Positions 16,618 to 25,128 of a stretch of 64,000 nucleotides of DNA are shown here, one piece after another; position 1 is the stretch's first letter, and every line of letters begins with the position of its first letter. This DNA comes from Acidimicrobiales bacterium (GTDB taxonomy: Bacteria; Actinomycetota; Acidimicrobiia; Acidimicrobiales; Poriferisodalaceae): contig VYDH01000016.1 of the NCBI GenBank assembly GCA_009843525.1, positions 124,001-188,000 on the forward strand. The letters run 5' to 3'. Position numbers and translations under genes: made by a program. The notes beneath the pieces were generated by a model. It worked only from the letters and a program-made list of their open reading frames with translations. It was not told the DNA's origin and made no database searches.

Positions 16618-17514
16618 GTGCCTGCCGAGCACGAACCGGGGGAATTCGACTCGCCGCACTTCGGGTCGGTCGCCGGCACTCGCTTCGGCGATGTCGTGTG
16701 GCGCGACGAGATCGGCTCGACTAACACTGAGCTGCTGGATCGAGCACGCAGTGGGGCACCCGAAGGAAAGGTGCTGATCGCCGACCTGCAGACCGCCGGC
16801 CGCGGCCGTCGGGGCCGCCGCTGGACGGCGCCGCCGGGCACCTCGCTCATGATGTCGGTGCTGCTGCGCCCGCCGCCGGGACCGCTGCCTCCGACTCGGG
16901 CGGCCCTGGTGACGCTTGCCGTCGGTCTGGCGGCCGCAGACGCGTGCGAGCAGGTATGCGGAATCCGGCCGCTGCTGAAGTGGCCCAACGACCTCGTGAT
17001 AGCTGGCCCGGCGGGTCCTGACGCGGACGGTCACGGCGCCGTTCGCCACGATCGCAAGCTGGCGGGCATCCTGGCCGAGTCCATCAGCACGCAGGGACTG
17101 CTGTCTGCGGTGGTCGTGGGCATGGGCCTCAACACCGGCTGGCCGGAGGTGCCCGCGGAACTGGAAGGCGTCGCGACGAGCTTGAACCTGGAATCGGGGG
17201 CTCCGGTGGACCGGACGCTGCTGGCACGCCGGGTGCTGGAGGGTCTGGAGGCTCGCTACGAGTTGCTGTGCCGGGCCGCTGACGGCACCGGCGCGGCCAT
17301 CGTGCTGGACGAGGCTCGTCGGAATTCCGCCACGCTCGGTCATCGCGTGCGCGTCTCGCTTGATGCCACAACGGTGGCGTCCGCCAACGATGCGCGCAGC
17401 CTCGAAGGTTTGGCGAGCGACCTCGATGCTGAGGGCAGGTTGCTGATCACCGACGATGTCGGGACAGTCCATACGGTGGCGGTCGGCGACGTGGTGCACC
17501 TGCGCCCAGCGTGA
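16618..17514 (+). CDS. birA: Biotin-[acetyl-CoA-carboxylase] ligase, class I
   Basis: The enzyme makes biotinyl-AMP and transfers biotin to the Lys of the carrier domain. The 298-residue protein has DEIGSTNTELLDRA (~33), the biotin/AMP loop GRGRRGRRW (~61-69), LKWPNDLV (~121), KLAGILAE (~145) and a C-terminal SH3-like domain (VRVSLDATTV then GRLLITDDVG). There is no N-terminal helix-turn-helix, so it should not double as a repressor. GTG 16618 is fixed by the leaderless -10 box; the frame continues upstream only as antisense to the carboxylase. A poorly conserved insertion (AGPAGPDADGHGAVRHD) sits before KLAGILAE. Confidence 0.9.
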   Translation: MPAEHEPGEFDSPHFGSVAGTRFGDVVWRDEIGSTNTELLDRARSGAPEGKVLIADLQTAGRGRRGRRWTAPPGTSLMMSVLLRPPPGPLPPTRAALVTLAVGLAAADACEQVCGIRPLLKWPNDLVIAGPAGPDADGHGAVRHDRKLAGILAESISTQGLLSAVVVGMGLNTGWPEVPAELEGVATSLNLESGAPVDRTLLARRVLEGLEARYELLCRAADGTGAAIVLDEARRNSATLGHRVRVSLDATTVASANDARSLEGLASDLDAEGRLLITDDVGTVHTVAVGDVVHLRPA

Positions 17515-17640
17515 AGCGACATACGGCCCCCGATCGGCGCAGGACAGAAATCTCCTGCGTTGAGCGTCGGCGTCGGGTAGAACCGCAGTGCGGGCCGCGC
17601 TTGCCGCCGCTCGCGACACCCCCGACAGAGTGAGGACGCT

Positions 17641-19137
17641 GTGCCGCTGACTGTTTCAACTGACGCCTTCGAGGTTGTGACCGACCCCGCTGCTGCGCCG
17701 TCCACTGCCGCCGTGGACAGGCCGGTGCGCAGCGATGCGCTGGACACGCTGGGCGCCACGCCCAACTACTTGGCAGCCAGCGGCTTCGATGGCGCCGCCG
17801 GCAGTACCGCGCTGATGGCCGGCATCGCCGACACTGCTGACGACACCATGCCCATCGCCGTCGGGCTCGGTTCCGACGATCTCACTGCGGCGGACGTCCG
17901 CAAGGCGGCGGCGAATCTCTGGCGGGCGGCATCGAAGGTTGACTCGCTGACCTCGGCACTGGCGACCGTCGCGGCTGACGATCTCGGTGCCGATGTCGCA
18001 CTCGCGGCAGTGGTCGAAGGCATGCTCCTGGCCTCCTACGGGTTCAACGAGCACAAGGGCGAACCGCCCGAAGCCGACGCACTCGGCCAAGTTGTGCTCG
18101 CAGCGCCCGACGGCACCGACACCGCGGCCGCCGTCGCCCGTGCCGCCGCTGTGGCCGGCGGCATTGCCCTGGCCCGCGACCTGGTCAACCAGCCAGCCGG
18201 CGCGCTCACCGCAAGCGGCCTCGCCGATGCCGCAACCGAGGCCATCGAGGCGGCCTCCGCAGACGGCGATCCCGCGGCAGGCACTGCATCGGTGGAAGTG
18301 TGGGACCGCGAACGACTCGAGGCGGAGCGATGCGGTGGGCTCCTGGGTGTCAACGCAGGCTCGACAGAGCCGCCGGCGCTCATCCGCATGCGCTGGCAGC
18401 CGACCGCTGAGCCGCGCGCCACCGTGCACCTCGTCGGCAAGGGCATCACATTCGACACGGGCGGGCTCAACCTCAAGACCTTCGAGGGCATGGAGTGGAT
18501 GAAGATCGACATGGGCGGCGCTGCCGCGGTCATCGGCGCGATGAGCGCGATCGTGCGGCTCGCGCCCGATGTCGCGGTCACGGGCATCTGCTGCTGCACC
18601 GACAACCAGCCCGGACCCACGGCCACTAAGCCCGGCGATGTGCTGCGCATCCGCAACGGCAAGACCGTGGAAGTGCTGAACACCGACGCCGAGGGGCGGC
18701 TCGTGCTCGCTGACGGTCTGTCGCTCTCGGTCGAAGAGGAGCCTGACCTGGTTGTCGACCTCGCCACGCTGACGGGTGCCTGCATGGTGGCGCTCGGCGA
18801 CAAGTACGGCGGGCTCATGGGCAACGACGCCGCAGCGATCGAGCGTGCCGAGGCTGCGGCAAGCGCCGCTGGCGAGCTGCTCTGGCATCTGCCCCTGCCG
18901 CCGGAGTACCGCGAGCAGCTCGACTCGCCGATTGCCGACCTGCGCAACATCGGCAAGAACCGTTACGGGGGCACGCTTCACGCCGGCCTGTTCCTGTCGG
19001 AGTTTGTGGGCGAGACGCCGTGGGTGCACTTCGACATCGCGGGGCCCGTGCGCACCGACGCCGATGCCGGCGAGTTGTCCAAGGGAGCGTCCGGCTTCGG
19101 TGTGCGCACGCTGGTGGAGCTGATCTGCGGTTGGTGA
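17641..19137 (+). CDS. pepA: Leucyl aminopeptidase, M17 family
   Basis: This cytosolic, two-metal exopeptidase removes N-terminal residues. The 498-residue protein has an N-terminal non-catalytic domain (~1-170), then ARDLVNQPAG (~180), VGKGITFDTGGLNLK (~264, catalytic Lys and metal ligands), MKIDMGGAAAV, and the family signature NTDAEGRL (~346-353) with metal ligands and the bicarbonate-binding Arg. GTG 17641 is preceded by GAGGAC. A 126-base upstream spacer holds no gene. It is convergent with the next gene, with 7 bases between stops. Confidence 0.92.
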   Translation: MPLTVSTDAFEVVTDPAAAPSTAAVDRPVRSDALDTLGATPNYLAASGFDGAAGSTALMAGIADTADDTMPIAVGLGSDDLTAADVRKAAANLWRAASKVDSLTSALATVAADDLGADVALAAVVEGMLLASYGFNEHKGEPPEADALGQVVLAAPDGTDTAAAVARAAAVAGGIALARDLVNQPAGALTASGLADAATEAIEAASADGDPAAGTASVEVWDRERLEAERCGGLLGVNAGSTEPPALIRMRWQPTAEPRATVHLVGKGITFDTGGLNLKTFEGMEWMKIDMGGAAAVIGAMSAIVRLAPDVAVTGICCCTDNQPGPTATKPGDVLRIRNGKTVEVLNTDAEGRLVLADGLSLSVEEEPDLVVDLATLTGACMVALGDKYGGLMGNDAAAIERAEAAASAAGELLWHLPLPPEYREQLDSPIADLRNIGKNRYGGTLHAGLFLSEFVGETPWVHFDIAGPVRTDADAGELSKGASGFGVRTLVELICGW

Positions 19138-19144
19138 CCGGGGG

Positions 19145-19873
19145 TTAGCCGCCGCGGTGTGTGCTGGGTCGGGTGCATCGCTGCGCCCAAGCCCATGCCG
19201 TTGCCTCGTTCGCGGCATTGGGCGCGAGCCCCAGCGTCACCAGGCGCTCGGCTGATTCGTGCAGGCCGTGGCCGAGCATCAACATGCAAGAAGCCAGCAA
19301 GCGTGTCTCGCCGACCGAGAAATCCGCGCCCCCATCGGTGCGCGACCAGCGTCCGACCTCGTTACGCAGTTCTTGGGGCATCCGGTCGTGCAGCCGACGT
19401 GGCACGGGCGGCAGCAGGCGGCGAACCATCAGCACGGCGTCATCGGCGAACTGCGCTAGGTGGAACATGGCGCAGCGGTCGATAGTGCGCATGAAGCTGC
19501 TCGTGCGGCCGCCGCGGTGCTGGAGTCCGAGTCGCCGGGCGGTGGAGTCGAGATCCAGCCGCAGGTCTTCGCCTGGGGCCAGCTCGTCGAACTCCCGTGC
19601 GAGCAGGCGCAGAAACCAGACGGCGCTCGGGCCCAGGATGGCGACCCAGAAGCGCTCCACGTAGGCCGAGCGCGGGTCGTGGCCACGGCGCCGCAAGCTG
19701 GGGTCATCCCACGGCCGCGCCAAAAGGACACGCAGCGGCTGGCTTGTGGCCGCGGGGACCAGCGGCTCGCTCTGCACAGTCGCCGTGCCGCCGACGAGCT
19801 GCAGGTTGACCGCTGCAGCGTCGCTGCTGGCAGTCAGGGGCGGGGGAGTCGTCGGCAGGTGATCGGTTCGCAT
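19145..19873 (-). CDS. Unknown protein, ~242 aa
   Basis: I do not recognise this protein. It starts best at ATG 19873, which has AGGAG 6 bases upstream; an ATG 18 bases earlier lacks this. After a low-complexity N-terminus of ~50 residues comes LARPWDDPSLRRRGHDPRSAYVERFWVAILGPSAVWFLRLLAREFD, then DLDSTARRLGLQHRGGRTSS and RTIDRCAMFHLAQF, which resemble a helical regulatory or DNA-binding fold with a winged-helix-like middle (inference). No TM span. The C-terminus (ANEATAWAWAQRCT) is Ala/Trp-rich. It faces the sirtuin gene across a very AT-rich spacer with an inverted repeat, so it may be under specific regulation. Confidence 0.6.
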   Translation of the reverse strand: MRTDHLPTTPPPLTASSDAAAVNLQLVGGTATVQSEPLVPAATSQPLRVLLARPWDDPSLRRRGHDPRSAYVERFWVAILGPSAVWFLRLLAREFDELAPGEDLRLDLDSTARRLGLQHRGGRTSSFMRTIDRCAMFHLAQFADDAVLMVRRLLPPVPRRLHDRMPQELRNEVGRWSRTDGGADFSVGETRLLASCMLMLGHGLHESAERLVTLGLAPNAANEATAWAWAQRCTRPSTHRGG

Positions 19874-19936
19874 CGAGGTCTCCTTCAGCATCCTGTGTCG
19901 CGTTCGGCGGCGATCGCCGTTTGTGCACAGCGAACG

Positions 19937-19966
19937 TGTTGTATATCAAAAAATACTTATACAACA
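19937..19966. repeat. 9-bp inverted repeat in AT-rich divergent promoter region
   Basis: TGTTGTATA (19937-19945) and its exact reverse complement TATACAACA (19958-19966) are separated by 12 bases, nearly all A/T. The surrounding ~70 bases (19935-20000) are roughly three quarters A+T in a chromosome that is otherwise about two thirds G+C. The dyad lies between the divergent starts 19873 and 20035, so it is well placed as an operator for a dimeric regulator or as part of both promoters. The regulator is unknown. Confidence 0.65.
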
Positions 19967-20034
19967 TGAAATATATTTTTAATCACACAAGACTCGTGAA
20001 ACCCCGTACCCCGCGATCAGTCAGACTGAGAGGC

Positions 20035-20844
20035 ATGAGCCCAGCCGAGACGGACACGGGGCCCGATTCGAGTTCTGACACTGATGACGATGTCCGGACG
20101 GTGGCGGGATGGATCGACGAGGCGAGCGCCATCACGGTGCTGACCGGCGCCGGGATCTCCACTGACTCGGGAATCCCGGACTTCCGCGGCCCCAATGGCG
20201 TATGGACCAAGAACCCCGCTGCCGAGAAGCAGGCGACGCTGCAGAACTACCTGGCCGATCCCGAGGTGCGCGTGCTGGCCTGGCGGGCGCGCATGGATCA
20301 CCGTGCGTGGGGTGCCGAGCCCAACGACGGGCACCGAGCACTTGTGCAGCTCGAGCGCCGCCGCAAGCTGGTGTCGCTGCTGACGCAGAATGTGGACGGG
20401 CTGCACCACGACGCCGGCTCGGATCCCGACAAGATCGTGGAGGTGCACGGCACCATCCGCGAGGTTGCGTGCCTGGAGTGCGACTACCGCGCTGACATGG
20501 GGGCGGTGCTCGACCGGGTGCGGCTCGGCGAGGACGACCCGCTGTGTCCGGTGTGCGGCGGGATTCTCAAGAGCGCCACGATCAGCTTCGGCCAGCAGCT
20601 CGTGGCGCGGGATCTGCTGCGTGCCCAGATTGCTGCTGAGAATTGCGACCTGATGCTGGCGGTGGGCACGACGCTGGCCGTCTATCCGATCGCTGCGGTG
20701 GTGCCGGCGGCGAAATCGGCAGGCGCTCGTGTTGTGATCGTCAATGCGGAACCCACCGAGATGGACCACCTCGCCGACATGGTGCTCCGCCGATCCATCT
20801 CCGAGGTCCTCCCCCAGATCTGCGGCGATCGGCGGCGGCACTAA
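20035..20844 (+). CDS. cobB: Sirtuin, NAD-dependent protein deacylase
   Basis: The 269-residue protein removes acyl groups from Lys side chains with NAD+ as co-substrate. It has the NAD site VLTGAGISTDSGIPDFRG (~38-55), TQNVDGLHHDAG (~122), the catalytic His in VEVHGTIREV (~143), two zinc-binding Cys pairs (CLEC and CPVCGG), and VGTTLAVYP (~218). ATG 20035 follows CAGACT (20022-20027) by 7 bases; a possible in-frame N-terminal extension back to 19921 would cross the AT-rich promoter and is rejected. Acetyl-CoA synthetase and metabolic enzymes are common targets in bacteria; nothing local shows the substrate. Confidence 0.9.
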   Translation: MSPAETDTGPDSSSDTDDDVRTVAGWIDEASAITVLTGAGISTDSGIPDFRGPNGVWTKNPAAEKQATLQNYLADPEVRVLAWRARMDHRAWGAEPNDGHRALVQLERRRKLVSLLTQNVDGLHHDAGSDPDKIVEVHGTIREVACLECDYRADMGAVLDRVRLGEDDPLCPVCGGILKSATISFGQQLVARDLLRAQIAAENCDLMLAVGTTLAVYPIAAVVPAAKSAGARVVIVNAEPTEMDHLADMVLRRSISEVLPQICGDRRRH

Positions 20845-20938
20845 AACCCGACTGAATTAGTAGGATTTAGGGCCTGAGCCTGGTCACAGGACTGGGCCCT
20901 ATCGAACGCGACACCAAGCGACGAACAGGGAGGCCCCG

Positions 20939-22102
20939 ATGCCCTCGTTCCGCGAACTGCTGACAGCGACCAAGCGCGAGATCACCGAGATCACGACGGC
21001 CACGGCTGCCGAATGGATCACCGACCGTTCGCCTGTGGTGCTTGATGTGCGCGAGCCCGACGAATACGAGCAGGGTGCGCTGGCCGACGCCATCCACATC
21101 CCACGCGGGCACCTGGAAGCGCAGATCGAGAACCGGCTGCCCGATCACGATGCCGAGATCATCATCTACTGCGCCGGCGGCGTGCGCTCGGCCTTCGCGG
21201 CCAAAACGCTCACTGAGCTGGGATATCCGAACGCGGTGTCCATGGACGGCGGCTTCGGCCAGTGGAAGGACGAAGGCCGGCCGTGGTCGACGCCGGCCTC
21301 GCTCGGCGCCGAGCAGCGCAACCGCTACCAGCGGCACCTGCTGCTCCCCGAGGTGGGCGAGGCCGGGCAGCTCAAGCTGCTTGACGCCAAGGTGCTCATG
21401 CTCGGCGCAGGCGGCCTCGGCTCGCCCGCGGCGCTCTACCTGGCCGCCGCCGGTGTCGGCACGCTCGGCATCATCGACATGGACGTGGTTGACGAGTCGA
21501 ACTTGCAGCGCCAGATTCTCCACAATGTCGACCGGGTCGGCGACCGCAAGGTGGATTCGGCCAAGAAAACCCTGACTGCACTGAACCCCGACGTCAATGT
21601 GGTCACCTACGACACGCGGCTCGGCGCCGACAATGTGCTGGAGATCCTGTCGGGCTGGGACGTGATCGTGGACGGCGCCGACAACTTCCCGAGCCGGTAC
21701 CTGCTCAACGATGCCTCGGTGAAGCTGGGCATACCCATAGTGCACGGCTCGATCTTCCGCTTCGAGGGCCAGGTCACCGTATTCGACCCGCAGCATGGGC
21801 CGACCTATCGCGACTACCTGCCCGAGCCGCCGCCGGCGGAACTCGCCCCGTCGTGCGCGGAGGCCGGTGTGCTCGGCGTGCTGCCGGGAATCGTGGGCTC
21901 GATCCAGGCCCTCGAGACCATCAAGCTGATCCTCGGCGTCGGTGATTCGCTGTCGGGCCGCATCGTCGCCTTCGACTCGCTGGAGATGACCTTCCGCGAG
22001 TTCCGGCTGCGTCCGGACCCTGCCAATGAGGTCACCTACGCCAATCGCGAGCGCATCACCGTCAGCGAACTCGACGGCCTCTGCAGCCCCACACTGAGCT
22101 AA
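20939..22102 (+). CDS. Rhodanese-ThiF/MoeB-type adenylyltransferase fusion lacking zinc ligands
   Basis: The 387-residue protein has an N-terminal rhodanese domain (~25-115) with the persulfide Cys in YCAGGVRSA, then an E1-like adenylation domain (~125-385): RYQRHLLLPEVGE, the ATP loop LGAGGLGSPAA (~157), ESNLQRQ with the Arg, DNFPSRYLLND, and PSCAEAGVLGVLPG. This family adenylates the C-terminal Gly-Gly of MoaD/ThiS/CysO-like carriers so sulfur can be loaded. The usual actinobacterial order (MoeZ) is ThiF first and rhodanese last; here it is reversed. The CxxC (CYRC) before PEPPP reads TYRDYLPEPP and the C-terminal CPxCG is also missing, so the structural zinc site is lost. Confidence 0.85.
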   Translation: MPSFRELLTATKREITEITTATAAEWITDRSPVVLDVREPDEYEQGALADAIHIPRGHLEAQIENRLPDHDAEIIIYCAGGVRSAFAAKTLTELGYPNAVSMDGGFGQWKDEGRPWSTPASLGAEQRNRYQRHLLLPEVGEAGQLKLLDAKVLMLGAGGLGSPAALYLAAAGVGTLGIIDMDVVDESNLQRQILHNVDRVGDRKVDSAKKTLTALNPDVNVVTYDTRLGADNVLEILSGWDVIVDGADNFPSRYLLNDASVKLGIPIVHGSIFRFEGQVTVFDPQHGPTYRDYLPEPPPAELAPSCAEAGVLGVLPGIVGSIQALETIKLILGVGDSLSGRIVAFDSLEMTFREFRLRPDPANEVTYANRERITVSELDGLCSPTLS

Positions 22103-22165
22103 TCCCCTCACAGATCGGGACTGCCGCGGCAGGCGGACTGGGGGGCACCGGTACGCTGCGGGACC

Positions 22166-23533
22166 ATGGCCCAGAAGCGGTTCGTCGTGATCGGCGGTGG
22201 CCCGGCGGGTCACTCGGCGGCTACCTATGCGGCGCGCTACGGCGCAGACGTGACGCTGATCGAGCGCGACATCGTGGGCGGCTCCGCCCACCTGCGCGAC
22301 TGCGTGCCGTCCAAGACCATGATCGCCACCGGCTCGGCGCTCAGCTTCGCCGGTCATCTCGACGAGCTGGGCCTCGCCAATGTGTCCACATCGGTGGATA
22401 CCCCGCACCTCCGCCAGCGCATCGGCGACATCGAAGACCGCCTCGCTGAGGTTGCCCGGCAGATGCTGGTCAGCCAGGGTGTGCGGATCCTGTCGGGCTC
22501 GGGCCGCCTGCTCGGACCCAACGAAGTCTGCGCAGATACCGCCGACGGGGCGGTCGAGATGTCGGCCGATGTCGTCGTGCTGTCGACCGGCAGCCGGCCC
22601 CGCATCCCCGAGTGGGCGCCCATCGACGGCGAGCGGGTCTTGACCACCCGCGACGCTTATCCGCCCGCAGAGCTGCCCGAGCACCTTGTGGTGGTGGGCT
22701 CGGGGGTGACGGGCGTCGAGTTCGTGCACATGTTCACCTCGCTGGGCTCCCAAGTCACGCTGATCGTGAGCCGGCAGCAAGTGCTGCCCCATAAAGACCC
22801 CGAAGCTGCCGCGGTGCTGGAGCAGACCTTCAGTGATCTCGGTGTCGCCATGCTCAAGGGCGCACGTGCGGTGGACATTGTGCGTGACGGCGATGCGGTC
22901 GCGGTCGTGTGCAGCGACGGTCGCACGGTACGGGCAACGCACGCCTTGCTCGCCATCGGCTCGATTCCCAACAGCGACGGCTTGGGGCTGGAGAACACCG
23001 AAGTGCGAGTCGACGGCGAGGGCTATGTGGATGTCGACCACAACCTGTGCTCGTCGGTGCCGAGCATCTATGCGGCGGGCGACCTGTCGGGCAAGCTGCC
23101 GCTCTCATCGGTGGCGGCAATGCAGGGACGCAAGATCGTCGAGCACGCCATGGGCCTGCACGAGACCCGCCCGCACCGCCATCTCGACTACGACAAGGCG
23201 GCATCGGCCATCTTCACTGAGCCCGAGATCGCCGATGTCGGACTGGCCGAGGCGGAAGCATTCGCTACCGGCCGCAAGATTCGCGTCACGAAGGTGCCGT
23301 TCGGCGCGAATGCCAAAGCACTCATCGAGGAGAACCCCCGCGGTTTCGTGAAGATCGTCTCCGACCCGCTGACCGGCCAAGTGCTGGGCGGCTCCATCGT
23401 GGGCCGGCACGCGGCCGAGCTGATCTCTGTGGTGGCTCTTGCTGTCAGCGCGAACCTGCGCGTCCAGGACATCGCCGAGAGCCTGTTCGTATACCCGTCC
23501 CTGAGCGAGGCCCTCTCCGAGGCAGCTGAGTGA
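22166..23533 (+). CDS. Flavin pyridine-nucleotide oxidoreductase, LpdA/Rv3303c-like quinone reductase
   Basis: The 455-residue protein has the fold of dihydrolipoamide dehydrogenase: VVIGGGPAGHSAATYAA (~7-23), VVVGSGVTGVEF (NAD site, ~175), IYAAGDLSG (~300). The redox disulfide is lost: GGSAHLRDCVPSK keeps only the second Cys (46), with Ala at the first position. The C-terminal HPTxSE is YPSLSE, so the catalytic His is gone too. Mycobacterial LpdA (Rv3303c), an NAD(P)H:quinone reductase, has the same single Cys. ATG 22166 follows TACGCT by 8 bases. It overlaps the LCP gene by GTGA. Confidence 0.82.
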   Translation: MAQKRFVVIGGGPAGHSAATYAARYGADVTLIERDIVGGSAHLRDCVPSKTMIATGSALSFAGHLDELGLANVSTSVDTPHLRQRIGDIEDRLAEVARQMLVSQGVRILSGSGRLLGPNEVCADTADGAVEMSADVVVLSTGSRPRIPEWAPIDGERVLTTRDAYPPAELPEHLVVVGSGVTGVEFVHMFTSLGSQVTLIVSRQQVLPHKDPEAAAVLEQTFSDLGVAMLKGARAVDIVRDGDAVAVVCSDGRTVRATHALLAIGSIPNSDGLGLENTEVRVDGEGYVDVDHNLCSSVPSIYAAGDLSGKLPLSSVAAMQGRKIVEHAMGLHETRPHRHLDYDKAASAIFTEPEIADVGLAEAEAFATGRKIRVTKVPFGANAKALIEENPRGFVKIVSDPLTGQVLGGSIVGRHAAELISVVALAVSANLRVQDIAESLFVYPSLSEALSEAAE

Positions 23534-25128
23534 ATCACCGCAGCTGGCGCACTCGCCTCATTCTGATCTCGCTGGCGGTGCTGACTCTTATCGGGGCGGT
23601 GGCGACTGGTGCGTCCGCATTCGTGCTGCTGCAGCTCGGAAGGATCGAACGACACGAGCTGGCGGACGTGCTGACATCCGCTCCCCAGCAGCCGGTGACC
23701 GCCGCCGACGTGCTCATCGACCAATCCCGCACGGCCGCGGCGAATCCCGATAGCGCGACCGCTGGGGACGGCGCGAGCATCGGCGACGATGCCAGCGGCG
23801 ACGATGCCGTGCTCGGCGAGCAGGATGAGTTCTCGAGCTCGTCAAGCGCTGGGAACCTCACCGCAGGCGAGCCGGTGCTGCCGGGCGGTCCGGACGGGGA
23901 GAACTACCTGCTGGTCGGCACCGACAGCCCCTTGGGACTCGCTGCCGATGATCCGTTGCGCGCCGGCCACTCAGACCAGAACCGGCTAGCGGACGTCATG
24001 ATGGTGATCCGACTGCGCGACGACGGCACCGCGGCCATGATGTCCATCCCGCGGGACTTGGCAGCGGAGATTGCCGGCACGAGCGACATCGCCGGCACCG
24101 GTGTCATTGCCAAGATCAACAGCGCCTACAACCGCGACCGCACCACGGCAGCGCGCGCAGCCCGCCTGATCGACACCGTCGAGGAGAACCTTGACATCAC
24201 GCTGCAGCACTTCGTCGAGGCAGATTTCCAGGCGTTCTTGCGGCTGGTCGATGCTGTGGGCGGCGTCGAGATGACCTTCGACCGGCCGTTGCGTGACCAG
24301 CCGAAAGAGAACGCCACCGATCCGACGGAGAGCCGGAGCGGGTTCGTCACCGGGGCGGGCACCCATCTCCTCGACGGCAGGCAGGCGCTTGCGTACGTCC
24401 GCAGCCGCCACCTCGAGGAGCAGTTGCCTGACGGGACCTGGCGGCAGCATGGCGCCTGGAATGATCTCGCCCGTACCGACCGCCAGCGCGGATTTATGCG
24501 CACCGCAGCTGCGCAAGTGGCACCAGCGTTGCTTGCCAACCCGATCAACCTGCTCGCGGTGCTGGACATCGCGGCCGACCATCTGTCCACGTCCGACACG
24601 CTGAGCATCGTCAACGACGGCCGGAGACTCGCGGACAAGTTCGCCGGCCTCGACGTCGATGTCGACGTCGAGGACTACGAGCTGCGAGTCGTTGACGTAC
24701 ACGACCCGGTGCGATGGTCGCTCGGGCTCGATCCGCTGCGCGCCGAGCACAATCAACGGGTTCTGGACGTATTCCGGGGCATCGGCTGGGACGACATCGT
24801 CGAATCGCGCGTGCGGGTGCAGGTCACCGGGACGGCGCGGCACCAGGTGGCTGCACGGCTGAGCGAGCTCGGGTTCGACGCGCAGGCAGCGGGGCCGATG
24901 CCCGAGGGCATCTCGCACGCTCCGGAAGGCACCGTCGTCTATCTGGCCCCGCAGGGACGGCTCGCTGCCGGCCTGCTGGTCAGTCACCTGCTGCCTGTGC
25001 CAGACTTCGCCGGCCATGCCGAGCTTGACGCAACGACGGTGATCCTGCACATCGGCGACGAACCGCTTCGCATCGATCCCGGCTACCGGAGGGTCGACGT
25101 GCCTCCCGCCGACCAGCTGGCGCCATGA
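23530..25128 (+). CDS. LytR-CpsA-Psr (LCP) ligase with C-terminal LytR_C domain
   Basis: LCP proteins transfer lipid-linked glycopolymers onto peptidoglycan outside the membrane. The 532-residue protein has one N-terminal TM (~10-33), an Asp/Ser-rich stretch (~55-110), and the LCP domain (~115-345): NYLLVGTDS, DVMMVIRLRDDG, the Arg motif SIPRDL (~175), KINSAYN, VDAVGGVEM, and LDGRQALAYVRSRH followed by DRQRG with further conserved Arg/Asp. A LytR_C-type domain fills ~420-525. It is coupled by 4-base overlaps to the reductase before and ugd after, which ties it to polysaccharide precursor supply. Confidence 0.88.
   Translation: MNHRSWRTRLILISLAVLTLIGAVATGASAFVLLQLGRIERHELADVLTSAPQQPVTAADVLIDQSRTAAANPDSATAGDGASIGDDASGDDAVLGEQDEFSSSSSAGNLTAGEPVLPGGPDGENYLLVGTDSPLGLAADDPLRAGHSDQNRLADVMMVIRLRDDGTAAMMSIPRDLAAEIAGTSDIAGTGVIAKINSAYNRDRTTAARAARLIDTVEENLDITLQHFVEADFQAFLRLVDAVGGVEMTFDRPLRDQPKENATDPTESRSGFVTGAGTHLLDGRQALAYVRSRHLEEQLPDGTWRQHGAWNDLARTDRQRGFMRTAAAQVAPALLANPINLLAVLDIAADHLSTSDTLSIVNDGRRLADKFAGLDVDVDVEDYELRVVDVHDPVRWSLGLDPLRAEHNQRVLDVFRGIGWDDIVESRVRVQVTGTARHQVAARLSELGFDAQAAGPMPEGISHAPEGTVVYLAPQGRLAAGLLVSHLLPVPDFAGHAELDATTVILHIGDEPLRIDPGYRRVDVPPADQLAP

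Noticed and set aside
17656-19218. 520-residue minus-strand frame over pepA
   Set aside because: It is the shadow of pepA, whose catalytic motifs are intact on the plus strand.
19921-20034. N-terminal extension of the sirtuin
   Set aside because: It would translate the AT-rich promoter and inverted repeat; the residues have no sirtuin similarity.
22121-22132. 12-base palindrome CTGCCGCGGCAG as an operator
   Set aside because: Short GC palindromes are expected often in this composition; there is no second copy or supporting context.
20867-23041. 724-residue minus-strand frame over the MoeB-like and reductase genes
   Set aside because: Antisense shadow of two clear enzymes; no domain visible.
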